A stretch of 12,624 bases of DNA. It comes from JAUWVG01 sp964633715. GTDB taxonomy: Bacteria; Acidobacteriota; Aminicenantia; Aminicenantales; Aminicenantaceae. Each line of letters opens with the position of its first letter. Position 1 is the stretch's first letter. The notes beneath the pieces were generated by a model. That model was not told where the DNA came from. It saw only the letters and a list, made by a program, of their open reading frames with translations, and searched no databases. The translations under genes were made by a program, and so were the position numbers. The DNA lies in assembly GCA_964633715.1 (NCBI GenBank), contig CAZWHQ010000074.1, positions 1 through 12,624 of the forward strand, in the 5' to 3' direction. This document shows, piece by piece, positions 1 to 6,852 of this stretch.

Positions 1-84
1 TGATTGAAAATAATTGAATTAAGAGATGTGTAAATTATATTGGCGAAAGTCGGGTATAAAAAGCTTTAAATGAGGATATAATAA
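1..84. other. A+T-rich intergenic tail after the glycan operon
   Basis: This stretch lies just downstream of the last glycosyltransferase gene. Both strands carry frequent stops and no start codon opens a reading frame of useful length. I looked for a stem followed by a T-run on the minus strand and saw only the short palindrome AAAGCTTT near position 60, with no convincing terminator. The operon may therefore continue beyond the window. Confidence 0.5.
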
Positions 85-1260
85 TCAGAATATTTTTGCG
101 AAATGTTTGAACATTCGCTCGTATTTTTCGATGATTCTTTTCCAAGAGTAGTTGTCCTCCACATATCTCCGGCCTTGTTCACCCATAACTTGCCTCAATC
201 GTGGATTTGATAGGAATAAATCCAACATAGCTTCAAATTCTTCATAATTAGAAAACGCCAGCCCCCCGTTTCCCTTCAAACAATGCTGCTTCAACGGATC
301 GGTTTGTCCCTGAACTAGAATTGGTGTCCGATGAGCCATAGATTCAAGGGCTGCCATACAGAGACTCTCAAAGTGGGAAGGATGCACTGTAGCCAAAGCA
401 GACACCATCGCTGCATCCTTATCCGCTGGCGATACAAATCCCAGATATTTGATTTGAGGATGTGTGGGGAGTTCCATAAGAAGCTTCCCAATAAGAACAA
501 GCGAAAGGTTTTTTCTTTTTTTATTGAACTTTAAAAAATATTGAATGAGCTCTTCACACCCCTTTCCTTTTTCGATACGACCTGCGTAGAGAATAAAAGG
601 AGAATTCACTCCGTGATTTTGGAAAAATGAATGGCTTTCCTTAACCTTCAGTAAATCCACACCGACTCCCACAATATCCAAATACTTCCCCTCAAAAGAA
701 AATCGCCTGTTCAGCATGGTTTTTTCTGATTCCGTATTGAAGATGAAGGCATCCGGAGAAGCAAAAACATCTTTCATTATCTCCAGGTATAACGCCGGTT
801 CATCATGTGCTGTTGGCACAAGAGCTTTTTTGTTTTTTATTTTTTGCAGTCCCCAGAACGTGTTGTAGTAGAGGTAGGTAAAGAAGATGAAAATATCAAA
901 GTTATTTTGCCCTCTTTCTATGACTTGGATAAGTTCAGGACTTTCCGGCCCCTGTCTGCTCATCCACTCGATTTCATCGGTTTGGGTGTGTGGGTTGGAA
1001 AAAATCCAGTCTGAATACTCATTAAAGGAAAAAATATCCCTTTCTTTAATAACAGGAAAGCGTTCAATGCTTACCCCATTAAGGATAGTTTTCCCTGAAG
1101 GATATTCATTTTTCCAGGAGACATAGTCTTTTGCTGCTGTGGTAAACACCGTGCAGTCGTGTCCTCGAGCAGACAATCTCTCCGCAATCTGGCGGCAGTG
1201 AAGTTCAGATCCACCCATGACCTCTTTACCGTACCTTTGAATGACAAAAGCAATTTTCAT
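85..1260 (-). CDS. GT4-family glycosyltransferase, type A' (last gene of the glycan operon)
   Basis: This is a 391-aa cytoplasmic GT-B-fold glycosyltransferase of the GT4 type. Such enzymes transfer a sugar from a nucleotide-sugar donor to a growing lipid-linked glycan with retention of configuration; donor and acceptor cannot be read from the sequence. The N-terminal domain opens with a beta strand and the loop GGSELH (16-21), which belongs to the acceptor half. PTAHDEP lies at 149-155. The C-terminal donor domain starts at about residue 222 with YAGRIEKGKG and carries the EX7E motif as E298 and E306 in HFESLCMAALE. The length is normal and the gene is intact. It is a paralogue of the 392-aa transferase at 3385-4563: the two share the opening residues, and the EX7E glutamates fall at the same residue numbers. 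The ATG overlaps the preceding stop as ATGA, with AAGGA about 10 bases upstream, so translation is probably coupled. Confidence 0.9.
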   Translation of the reverse strand: MKIAFVIQRYGKEVMGGSELHCRQIAERLSARGHDCTVFTTAAKDYVSWKNEYPSGKTILNGVSIERFPVIKERDIFSFNEYSDWIFSNPHTQTDEIEWMSRQGPESPELIQVIERGQNNFDIFIFFTYLYYNTFWGLQKIKNKKALVPTAHDEPALYLEIMKDVFASPDAFIFNTESEKTMLNRRFSFEGKYLDIVGVGVDLLKVKESHSFFQNHGVNSPFILYAGRIEKGKGCEELIQYFLKFNKKRKNLSLVLIGKLLMELPTHPQIKYLGFVSPADKDAAMVSALATVHPSHFESLCMAALESMAHRTPILVQGQTDPLKQHCLKGNGGLAFSNYEEFEAMLDLFLSNPRLRQVMGEQGRRYVEDNYSWKRIIEKYERMFKHFAKIF

Positions 1261-2324
1261 GGGAGCAATCCTTTTAGGCTCTTTAGTAAAAAATCTTCAA
1301 GTTTCATCTCTTGAAAATTTTTCAATCTCTCGCGTTGACTATCGATGATTTTTTTCCGGAATCCCAAATCGTTAACGACTAACTCGATCAGTTCAGCAAT
1401 ATAATCGAGTTTTTTATTGTGGATCAAAATTCCCGCTCCATGCAGAGTGGAGGACACCGCCGTGTTGTCATAGGCAATAACTGGCAAATCAAAGACAAGG
1501 CTTTCAATGAAAGGGAGGCCAAATCCCTCATGCTCGCTCAAGGAGAGAAAAACATCCGACGCCTTGTAGAGAGCAAACAACTCTTCATCAGGAATGTGCC
1601 CGGTAAATAATATTTCCTCTGGTTTCAGATAGAATTCATCGGCAAGCTGGACAAGTCCTTTGTAGTATCCCGGAAGAGAGGATGTCTTGCCCACAACGAT
1701 CAAACGTACAAGCGGGGACACATATTTCTTATAAGTAAAGACCACCTTTATTAAATCTTCAATTTTTTTATTGGGGACCACCCGTCCAGCAAAGAGAATA
1801 TTTGTCCTTCCGTCTTTATACAGATCATAGGTCATTCGATCGATTGTTTTGCTGTACTTCGAGAAATCGACAAAAAGTGGAAGAACCTCTGTATTGCTGT
1901 ATCCACAGTCAACAAGCTCTTGTCTGTTAAATTCCGAATCTGCCAACGCCAGTTCGACATGAGGTACAAGGCTATCCAATTCTTCCCGGCCGATGTCCGT
2001 AATGCGGGCCATCTCTGCGCTGTAATCCCGGAAAAACTTACTGGGTGTGATATTGTGGTAGATGATCACTTTCCGGCAGGTCATATCGATGAGAGCTTTG
2101 GTCAAAGGTGATGGCAGCCCAAAGTGAAGAATGCAGATATCTGTTGAAATTGGAGACGGGAATTCATCAAATAAACGAGAGCTTTTTTCCAGTCCCGAGT
2201 CCCTGGATAAACAGTAAATTTCGGATTCGAATCCCTGCGACAAGAAAAAAGACTTCATATGATAGGCGGTATCCCCAATTGCATCACCCTGATGGAAAGC
2301 GGGAATAAGCTGGTCGATCCTCAT
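1257..2324 (-). CDS. GT4-family glycosyltransferase, type B'
   Basis: This 355-aa GT-B-fold glycosyltransferase is shorter than the type A enzymes on either side of the B pair. The N-terminal half has GDAIGDTA (13-20), GFESEIY (31-37) and YHNITP (89-94). The last of these is typical, as I recall, of a GT4 subgroup found in polysaccharide clusters. The donor domain begins near residue 176 with FAGRVVPNKK. The EX7E pair is E266 and E274 within SEHEGFGLPFIE. The neighbouring 355-aa protein at 2321-3388 shares all of these blocks, so the two are clear paralogues, probably from a tandem duplication followed by divergence. Both ends of the gene overlap its neighbours by 4 bp (ATGA), and the Shine-Dalgarno is weak (GGAA), which fits translational coupling. 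The sugar specificity is unknown. Confidence 0.9.
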   Translation of the reverse strand: MRIDQLIPAFHQGDAIGDTAYHMKSFFLSQGFESEIYCLSRDSGLEKSSRLFDEFPSPISTDICILHFGLPSPLTKALIDMTCRKVIIYHNITPSKFFRDYSAEMARITDIGREELDSLVPHVELALADSEFNRQELVDCGYSNTEVLPLFVDFSKYSKTIDRMTYDLYKDGRTNILFAGRVVPNKKIEDLIKVVFTYKKYVSPLVRLIVVGKTSSLPGYYKGLVQLADEFYLKPEEILFTGHIPDEELFALYKASDVFLSLSEHEGFGLPFIESLVFDLPVIAYDNTAVSSTLHGAGILIHNKKLDYIAELIELVVNDLGFRKKIIDSQRERLKNFQEMKLEDFLLKSLKGLLP

Positions 2325-3388
2325 ATTTTTCCGACTTTTTTTATGTGCTCCATCAGTATCTGGCTCACATTTTCTTTTTTGTATTTCTCGAGCACTTTAA
2401 GTTGATTCTCAATAATGTTGTCCCGAAAGCTCTTTTCCTGCTTGAGTTTATTCAAAACCTCAGCCAATTTGAGAAAATCTTTTTCATGGAGCAAAAGCCC
2501 TCCCCCATTCATTGTTTCTTCAACAGCCCCGGCGGCAAAGGCAACTACGGGAATTCGGTTGTAAAACGCCTCTAAAAGAGGGACACCAAACCCCTCATGC
2601 TCACTCATGCTGAGATAGACATCGGCAATTTTAAAAAACGCAGCCAATTCAGGGAAATCTATATGTCCGGTGAAATAAACATCTTTCACCTCCAGCTTAT
2701 CAACAAGGCAACACAGGGCAGAATAATAACGTTCCTGTCCCCTATAGTCCCCGGCCAGGATAAGTTGAGATTCCGCATTAATATATTTCTTGTAATAGAA
2801 AAAGGCCTTGATCACATCCTCAAATTTTTTATTGGGGATGACTCTCCCCACATAAAGAAGTGTAAACTTTCCATTCGAGTATATTTGGCGCGTTACTGAA
2901 TCGTCTGCGCTGTCAAATTTTGAAAAATTAAGCAGAAGTGGAAGCACTCCGGTCTTGGGATACCCTACTTCTTCTAATTCTCTACGGTTAAAATCAGAAT
3001 CACCTAAAGCAAGATCGACCTTATCAGTAAAAAGTTTGATCTCCAACCGCCCTTTATAACATTCTCTCGCCAAAATCCGGTGATAATCCAGAAAAAATTC
3101 GTAAGGCGTGATATTGTGGTAAATCATGATCTTCTTATCGGGAATCCGGAAGAACATCTTAGAGACGGGAGATCCGATGGAAAAGTGGAAGATGACAACA
3201 TTGTTCCGAGAACTGAACTTTTTGTACTCTCTATAATCAAACATATACTTGGCCAAACGTGGGTCAAAAAACCGGACAAAAATCTCCGATTCAAAACCTT
3301 TTTCCCGTAAGACAGCCTGGATCTCAAGCATTTCATCCGAAATGGCATCTCCATAGGTCAGAGATGTGGCAAACTGATGAATTTTCAT
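2321..3388 (-). CDS. GT4-family glycosyltransferase, type B
   Basis: This 355-aa predicted retaining glycosyltransferase has a GT-B fold and no signal peptide or membrane segment, so it should act at the cytoplasmic face of the inner membrane. Visible blocks are GDAISDE (13-19), GFESEIF (31-37), YHNITPYEFF (90-99), GDSDFNRREL (129-138) and the donor-domain opening YVGRVIPNKKFED (179-191). The EX7E motif lies at E265 and E273 in SEHEGFGVPLLE. It is the paralogue of the next gene downstream (type B'), with the same length and motif order. Its start overlaps the type A gene by ATGA but also has its own good ribosome site, AGGAG with an 8-base spacer, so it may be translated both by coupling and independently. 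Donor and acceptor cannot be assigned. Confidence 0.9.
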   Translation of the reverse strand: MKIHQFATSLTYGDAISDEMLEIQAVLREKGFESEIFVRFFDPRLAKYMFDYREYKKFSSRNNVVIFHFSIGSPVSKMFFRIPDKKIMIYHNITPYEFFLDYHRILARECYKGRLEIKLFTDKVDLALGDSDFNRRELEEVGYPKTGVLPLLLNFSKFDSADDSVTRQIYSNGKFTLLYVGRVIPNKKFEDVIKAFFYYKKYINAESQLILAGDYRGQERYYSALCCLVDKLEVKDVYFTGHIDFPELAAFFKIADVYLSMSEHEGFGVPLLEAFYNRIPVVAFAAGAVEETMNGGGLLLHEKDFLKLAEVLNKLKQEKSFRDNIIENQLKVLEKYKKENVSQILMEHIKKVGKI

Positions 3389-4563
3389 GCACGTCTCTCC
3401 TGGAGCCTGTCAAGAAGGGCGAGATATTTATTTTCGATAACCTTCCAAGTATAGTTTTGATTAAAATACTTTTTCCCGTTTGTCCCCATGATTTTCCGAA
3501 GCTTCTTGGAGGACAAGAGCAAGTGGAAGGCCGAACAGAATTCTTCATAGTTATCGTAAAACAATCCGGCATTGCTCCTCATGCACTGTCCTTTTAGCAC
3601 GTCACACTTAGCATTGGCCAAGACAGGTTTCCCCATTGCCCAGGACTCAAGCGTAACCATAGACAGGCTTTCAAAAAAGGAGGGCATGATTAAAAACTCA
3701 GCTCCATTAATCGCGGCAAATTTTTCTTCTTCTGATACAAAACCGAGGTAAATAATATCCACGTGCGATGGAATTTTAATTTTAGTATTGCCGATGAGTA
3801 CTAGCTTGACATCTGTGTCCGATTCCTTTTTAAGGCGGAGAAAAAAGTCAAACAGCTCGTCACACCCTTTATTTTCATCGATGCGTCCGACATATATAAT
3901 ATATCGGCTGGGGATTTTATACTTTTTTTGAAATTCTTCTGTTTTGAACCCTTTGGGAACTTCGATCCCCACTCCAACGACATCACCAATAACATCTTCA
4001 TTCTGGGACAAGGTCTGAATCATTTCGCGCTCTTCGACAGAGTTGTAGACAAAGGCCTGCGGCTTCCGGAAAAGTTCCTTAAATATCTTGAGGTGGATCA
4101 CGGCATCATGTTCGGCTGTCGGCACCAGGATACTTTTATGGGGGACAGCATGAATTCCCCAGTAGGAGTGGTAGTACCTGTAGCTGAAAAAAATAAAATA
4201 GTCATAATCCGATTCATGTTCCTTCAAATAATGGATAAGTGAAGATGAGAGTGGCCCCTCTTCTTCAATCCATCGCATTTCATCAATCTCTTTATGTTCA
4301 TATTCTAGGATAAGGTCTTGGATCTTCCCAAACCTCTCCGGATTTCTGGGACAGTTGACCGAAAACCTCTTGATAGGAATATTGTTAATGGTGTCCTCAC
4401 CCTGAGGAAAAAAATCTTTCCATGTGATATAATCGAAGGCCCTTGTCGTCAAGACTTCAACATCACAAAATTTTTTCATATGTTCGACCACCCACCGGCA
4501 GTGCAGCTCTGCGCCTCCATTGATGTCGAGGCCGTAGCGCTGCACAACAAAGGCAAGTTTCAT
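3385..4563 (-). CDS. GT4-family glycosyltransferase, type A (first transferase of the operon)
   Basis: This 392-aa GT-B-fold glycosyltransferase opens with MKLAFVVQRYG and GGAELHCRW (16-24), matching the paralogue at 85-1260. The donor domain begins near residue 222 with IYVGRIDENKGCDE. The EX7E motif is E298 and E306 in FFESLSMVTLE, at the same residue numbers as in the paralogue. One difference stands out: the block PTAHDEP of the paralogue reads PTAEHDA (148-154) here, which may reflect a different acceptor or donor. It directly follows the coiled-coil gene with a 4-bp ATGA overlap and no good Shine-Dalgarno, so its translation is probably coupled to that gene. This implies that the coiled-coil protein and the first transferase are made in matched amounts. 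The exact sugar is unknown. Confidence 0.9.
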   Translation of the reverse strand: MKLAFVVQRYGLDINGGAELHCRWVVEHMKKFCDVEVLTTRAFDYITWKDFFPQGEDTINNIPIKRFSVNCPRNPERFGKIQDLILEYEHKEIDEMRWIEEEGPLSSSLIHYLKEHESDYDYFIFFSYRYYHSYWGIHAVPHKSILVPTAEHDAVIHLKIFKELFRKPQAFVYNSVEEREMIQTLSQNEDVIGDVVGVGIEVPKGFKTEEFQKKYKIPSRYIIYVGRIDENKGCDELFDFFLRLKKESDTDVKLVLIGNTKIKIPSHVDIIYLGFVSEEEKFAAINGAEFLIMPSFFESLSMVTLESWAMGKPVLANAKCDVLKGQCMRSNAGLFYDNYEEFCSAFHLLLSSKKLRKIMGTNGKKYFNQNYTWKVIENKYLALLDRLQERRA

Positions 4564-5198
4564 TGGGAAATCCGAGATTCCAGGACTTTTTCTCTGCTTT
4601 TTAGATGCTCAAAATCCTTTTCCAGAATACGGATCCTGATTTTGAGGTTCTCTTCTTCAATTTTCAGTTTGGTCATCTCCACGACCATATTGTGAGATAG
4701 ATTATGGAGAAGTTTGGCATACTCCTTGGCCTTTGTCAGATCTTCAAAAGCCAGATCTACTCTTACATTTGTATTATGAACCTCGCTGCTCAATTGGCTC
4801 AAATTTGTCTTAACTTCATCAAGTGCAGCAATGAATAATTCGTTCATTAAATCTATTCTCTTGTTTGTCTTATCCAGAATATGGATCGTCTCCCTTAATT
4901 CTTGATGGACAGGAAGCACCAGCAGTTTGATCACTGGAGAAAACGGTCTCATGAGTTTGAGCAGAAGTTTTTTTGTTTTTGAAGGTGCCGGACCGTCTCT
5001 TTCCAACTCAGGAGAATCCAACGAGGAATCCGGATGTGCCTCTTCATTTGAGGCTAAATCCGTTGAAGTTTCTTCACGGCGGGCATCTGTCTTTTTTTTG
5101 ATCTGATCCATGATATCTGCAACATCTAAATGATCATAGTCGATATGGATATTTTCAGGATCAGATGGGCCGTTTTTTTTCTCTATTTTATTGCTCAT
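4560..5198 (-). CDS. Coiled-coil protein with a DIMDQIKKK motif, stalk or scaffold of the glycan operon
   Basis: I chose the ATG at 5198 (212 aa) because GAGGAG sits 6 bases upstream. The longer frame from 5261 would add 21 basic residues, overlap the upstream gene and lack such a site. The protein has an acidic N-terminus with the block YDHLDVADIMDQIKKK (20-35), a low-complexity charged stretch to about residue 70, then a hydrophobic and basic segment (LLLKLMRPFSPVIKLLVLP) that could lie along a membrane. A long heptad-like helical region follows to the end. There is no catalytic domain. From memory, this order of DIM-x-x-I-K motif, PF/P-rich amphipathic segment and coiled coil occurs at the N-terminus of SAM-dependent methyltransferases in O-antigen-type clusters; here the gene stops where the enzyme would begin. 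A role as scaffold or chain-length ruler is inference. It could equally be an uncharacterised structural protein. Confidence 0.75.
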   Translation of the reverse strand: MSNKIEKKNGPSDPENIHIDYDHLDVADIMDQIKKKTDARREETSTDLASNEEAHPDSSLDSPELERDGPAPSKTKKLLLKLMRPFSPVIKLLVLPVHQELRETIHILDKTNKRIDLMNELFIAALDEVKTNLSQLSSEVHNTNVRVDLAFEDLTKAKEYAKLLHNLSHNMVVEMTKLKIEEENLKIRIRILEKDFEHLKSREKVLESRISQ

Positions 5199-5204
5199 AG
5201 GAGA

Positions 5205-5210
5205 CTCCTC
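5205..5210 (-). promoter_or_regulatory. Ribosome binding site fixing the start of the coiled-coil gene
   Basis: On the minus strand this reads GAGGAG, 6 bases before the ATG at 5198. It supports the shorter 212-aa start over the in-frame codon at 5261. Confidence 0.75.
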
Positions 5211-5214
5211 TCTT

Positions 5215-5427
5215 TTAAACCTTTTTCTGGAAAAGGAAGTCCTCATAAACGCTCTGGACATCTTGTGTATCCGGAAAAAGGCACAGTTTCATTTCTTCAA
5301 TTTCTCTAATTTCTCTATCGGTCACAGTGCCATCTTTCTTTTTTTGTTCGATGTTCTTTTCTATCTTCTTAAGAATTTTTTCCTGGTCTTTTTTCCCCAT
5401 ACTTTTAATCTCTAAAAAATTTTGCAT
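5215..5427 (-). CDS. Small charged helical protein, first gene of the glycan operon
   Basis: This is a 70-aa (or 61-aa) hypothetical protein that I do not recognise. The first part is lysine- and glutamate-rich and probably helical (KKIEKNIEQKKKDG), followed by TVTDREIREIEEMKL and a C-terminal stretch, PDTQDVQSVYEDFLF, that mixes acidic and aromatic residues. It has no signal peptide, cysteine pair or DNA-binding motif. The ATG at 5427 has GGTGG 4 bases upstream. The internal ATG at 5400 (MGKKDQEK) is an alternative with a poorer site. Its stop is 16 bases from the coiled-coil gene, whose ribosome site lies just past the stop, so the two are probably co-transcribed. The ordered composition and the close spacing argue that it is real. 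A small partner of the coiled-coil protein is only a guess. Confidence 0.6.
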   Translation of the reverse strand: MQNFLEIKSMGKKDQEKILKKIEKNIEQKKKDGTVTDREIREIEEMKLCLFPDTQDVQSVYEDFLFQKKV

Positions 5428-5470
5428 AATGCCACCATCTTTTTTTCTATTTAATATATCCTAAAGCCCT

Positions 5471-5485
5471 CAGCAGATTTTGCTG
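5471..5485. repeat. Short inverted repeat in the glycan operon leader
   Basis: CAGCA and TGCTG are separated by 5 bases. If the minus-strand promoter at 5510-5538 is used, this forms a small stem in the leader upstream of the 70-aa gene. There is no T-run after it, so it does not look like a terminator. It could be an operator half-site pair or chance. Confidence 0.25.
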
Positions 5486-5509
5486 CATTCAGCCGTTTCC
5501 TCTCTGGGC

Positions 5510-5538
5510 ATTTTAAAAAAATTATCGGGACAAAGCAA
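5510..5538 (-). promoter_or_regulatory. Candidate sigma-70 promoter for the glycan operon
   Basis: On the minus strand TTGCTT (5538-5533) and TAAAAT (5515-5510) are 17 bases apart. This would give a leader of about 75 bases before the ATG at 5427. A second, weaker -10-like TATATT lies at 5458-5453 without a good -35. The -10 is good and the -35 is only partial. Confidence 0.4.
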
Positions 5539-5558
5539 GATAGTCAGGTTTCTCTAAA

Positions 5559-5585
5559 TTGCACTTTTTAGATTCTTGGTATAAT
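5559..5585 (+). promoter_or_regulatory. Extended -10 promoter for the TIGR00725-type gene and truA
   Basis: TATAAT at 5580-5585 is a perfect -10, and TG lies at 5577-5578 in the extended -10 position (TGGTATAAT). A weak -35, TTGCAC (5559-5564), is 15 bases away, so the extended -10 probably carries most of the recognition. Transcription would start about 28 bases before the ATG at 5620. Confidence 0.6.
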
Positions 5586-5619
5586 ATCCATCAGGAATCA
5601 AGGAAAAAGGAATTCTCCT

Positions 5620-6075
5620 ATGAAGATAAGAAACAAACTCAGGATTGGAGTCATTGGAGGTGCCAGCCCTGAAGAGAAATGGCTCCGTGTGGCTTTTGAA
5701 GTCGGAACACTCATAGCAAAAAACAACGGTATTCTTGTTTGTGGAGGCCTTGGAGGAGTCATGGAGGCTGCTGCTAAAGGAGCCAAACAAGCCGGGGGGG
5801 AAACACTCGGTATACTTCCAGGCTTGTCGCCTCAAGAGGCCAATCCCTACATCGACACCGCTATCGCAACAGGTTTGGGTTATACACGAAATTCCCTTGT
5901 GGCCATGAACGCAAATTCTCTCATCGCTGTCAACGGCCAGTATGGAACCCTTTCAGAGATTGCCTATGGCATAATCTATGGAAAAAAGGTGATTGGCATT
6001 GGAACTTGGACTATTAAAGGAGTTCAGATGGTCTCTTCGGCCGAAGAAGCGGTTAAACTCGCTCTCCTGCCCTAG
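5620..6075 (+). CDS. TIGR00725-type LOG/SLOG-fold protein
   Basis: This 151-aa Rossmann-like protein belongs to the group once labelled possible lysine decarboxylases and now placed among SLOG nucleotide-binding proteins. An N-terminal strand, IGVIGG (9-14), leads to the phosphate-binding loop CGGLGGVMEAAAKGA (41-55). PYIDTAIATGLGYTRN (76-91) and GQYGTLSEIAYG (106-117) follow. The second block sits where LOG enzymes have PGGxGTxxE: T110 and E113 are present but the two glycines are replaced, so activity as a cytokinin-type phosphoribohydrolase should not be assumed. The full family length is present. The start has AAGGA 8 bases upstream. It is followed after 14 bases by truA, and both probably share the promoter at 5580. 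The ligand is unknown. A G7 run lies at 5794-5800. Confidence 0.85.
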   Translation: MKIRNKLRIGVIGGASPEEKWLRVAFEVGTLIAKNNGILVCGGLGGVMEAAAKGAKQAGGETLGILPGLSPQEANPYIDTAIATGLGYTRNSLVAMNANSLIAVNGQYGTLSEIAYGIIYGKKVIGIGTWTIKGVQMVSSAEEAVKLALLP

Positions 6076-6089
6076 CCAAAACGACTACG

Positions 6090-6821
6090 ATGTTGCAAAA
6101 CTATCACATTCTCATCAGCTACGACGGCACGGATTATTTTGGTTGGCAGCGCCAGCCCGAAAAAAAAAACATTCAAGGCCGAATAGAAAATGTCCTGGCA
6201 AAAATTGCATCCAGGCCAATCGCCATTGTTGGAGCAGGAAGGACAGATGCGGGCGTACATGCCTTGGCCCAATCCGCGCACTTTAAAGCCGATTTGAAAC
6301 TCGAAGATCAAGAACTTATCCAGGCCATCAACGGTAACCTCCCCAAAGATATCCGGATCACTTCACTCCGGAAGGCAGATCCTGATTTTCATGCACGAAA
6401 ATCTGCCCGATCCAAAATATATCAATACCGGATTATCCAATCCCCCTCCATAAGTCCGTTTCTCCTTCGATACGCCCTTCACTGGCCCTCGTTGCTCAAT
6501 ATTAAAAAGATGGAAGAGGCCGCCGCTCTTTATGTCCGTGAGGCCGATTTTACACCTTTTTCCTCAAACCGGCTTTTGAATCCCATCCGAACGATAACAC
6601 GTTCGGAGATTTTATCGAAAAAAGACGAAATTTTATACACTGTTGTAGCGAAGGGTTTCCTTCGCTACATGGTCAGAAGTATTGTGGGGACACTCCTCGA
6701 AGTGGGGAAAGGGAAGATTCCCCCCCAAACAATCGAAGATCTGTTCAAATCCAAAAAAAGGACACTTTCGAGCCCAACGGCCCCCCCCCATGGATTATGT
6801 CTAATAAAAGTGGTCTATTGA
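6090..6821 (+). CDS. truA: tRNA pseudouridine(38-40) synthase
   Basis: TruA converts uridines 38, 39 and 40 in the anticodon arm of many tRNAs to pseudouridine, in the cytoplasm. The 243-aa protein has a typical length. It begins with the strand-loop ISYDGTDYFGWQRQP (9-23) and carries the hallmark GAGRTDAGVHA (48-58), in which D53 is the expected catalytic aspartate. It also has FHARKSARSKIYQYRI (100-115), GFLRYMVRSIVGTLLEVG (189-206) and a C-terminal TAPPHGLCL block (230-238). The start is 14 bases after the previous gene and has no obvious Shine-Dalgarno, so coupling or readthrough translation is likely. The coding sequence contains unusual homopolymers: A10 at 6160-6169, C7 at 6720-6726 and C9 at 6781-6789. 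All are in frame here. The function is very secure. Confidence 0.97.
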   Translation: MLQNYHILISYDGTDYFGWQRQPEKKNIQGRIENVLAKIASRPIAIVGAGRTDAGVHALAQSAHFKADLKLEDQELIQAINGNLPKDIRITSLRKADPDFHARKSARSKIYQYRIIQSPSISPFLLRYALHWPSLLNIKKMEEAAALYVREADFTPFSSNRLLNPIRTITRSEILSKKDEILYTVVAKGFLRYMVRSIVGTLLEVGKGKIPPQTIEDLFKSKKRTLSSPTAPPHGLCLIKVVY

Positions 6822-6852
6822 TTTATTTTTTTCTCTAGAAAATCACAGATCT

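Noticed and set aside
3259..3597. Plus-strand open frame of 112 codons over the type A/B junction
   Set aside because: It is antisense to two clear glycosyltransferases, with no ribosome site and no recognisable motif.
4318..4695. Plus-strand open frame of 125 codons
   Set aside because: It is a shadow of the type A transferase and coiled-coil genes; its composition looks like a reverse-frame artefact.
5199..5261. Longer start for the coiled-coil protein (adds 21 residues)
   Set aside because: It overlaps the 70-aa gene and lacks a ribosome site, while GAGGAG lies 6 bases before the ATG at 5198.
5471..5485. Rho-independent terminator at the inverted repeat
   Set aside because: The arms are only 5 bases and no T-run follows on either strand.
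5620..6075. Assignment as a LOG cytokinin-activating enzyme or lysine decarboxylase
   Set aside because: The PGGxGT motif is altered to NGQYGT and the protein matches the TIGR00725 pattern, whose ligand is not established.
6822..6852. Bidirectional terminator between truA and the beta-barrel gene
   Set aside because: A T-run is present but I could not find a stem with complementary arms beside it.
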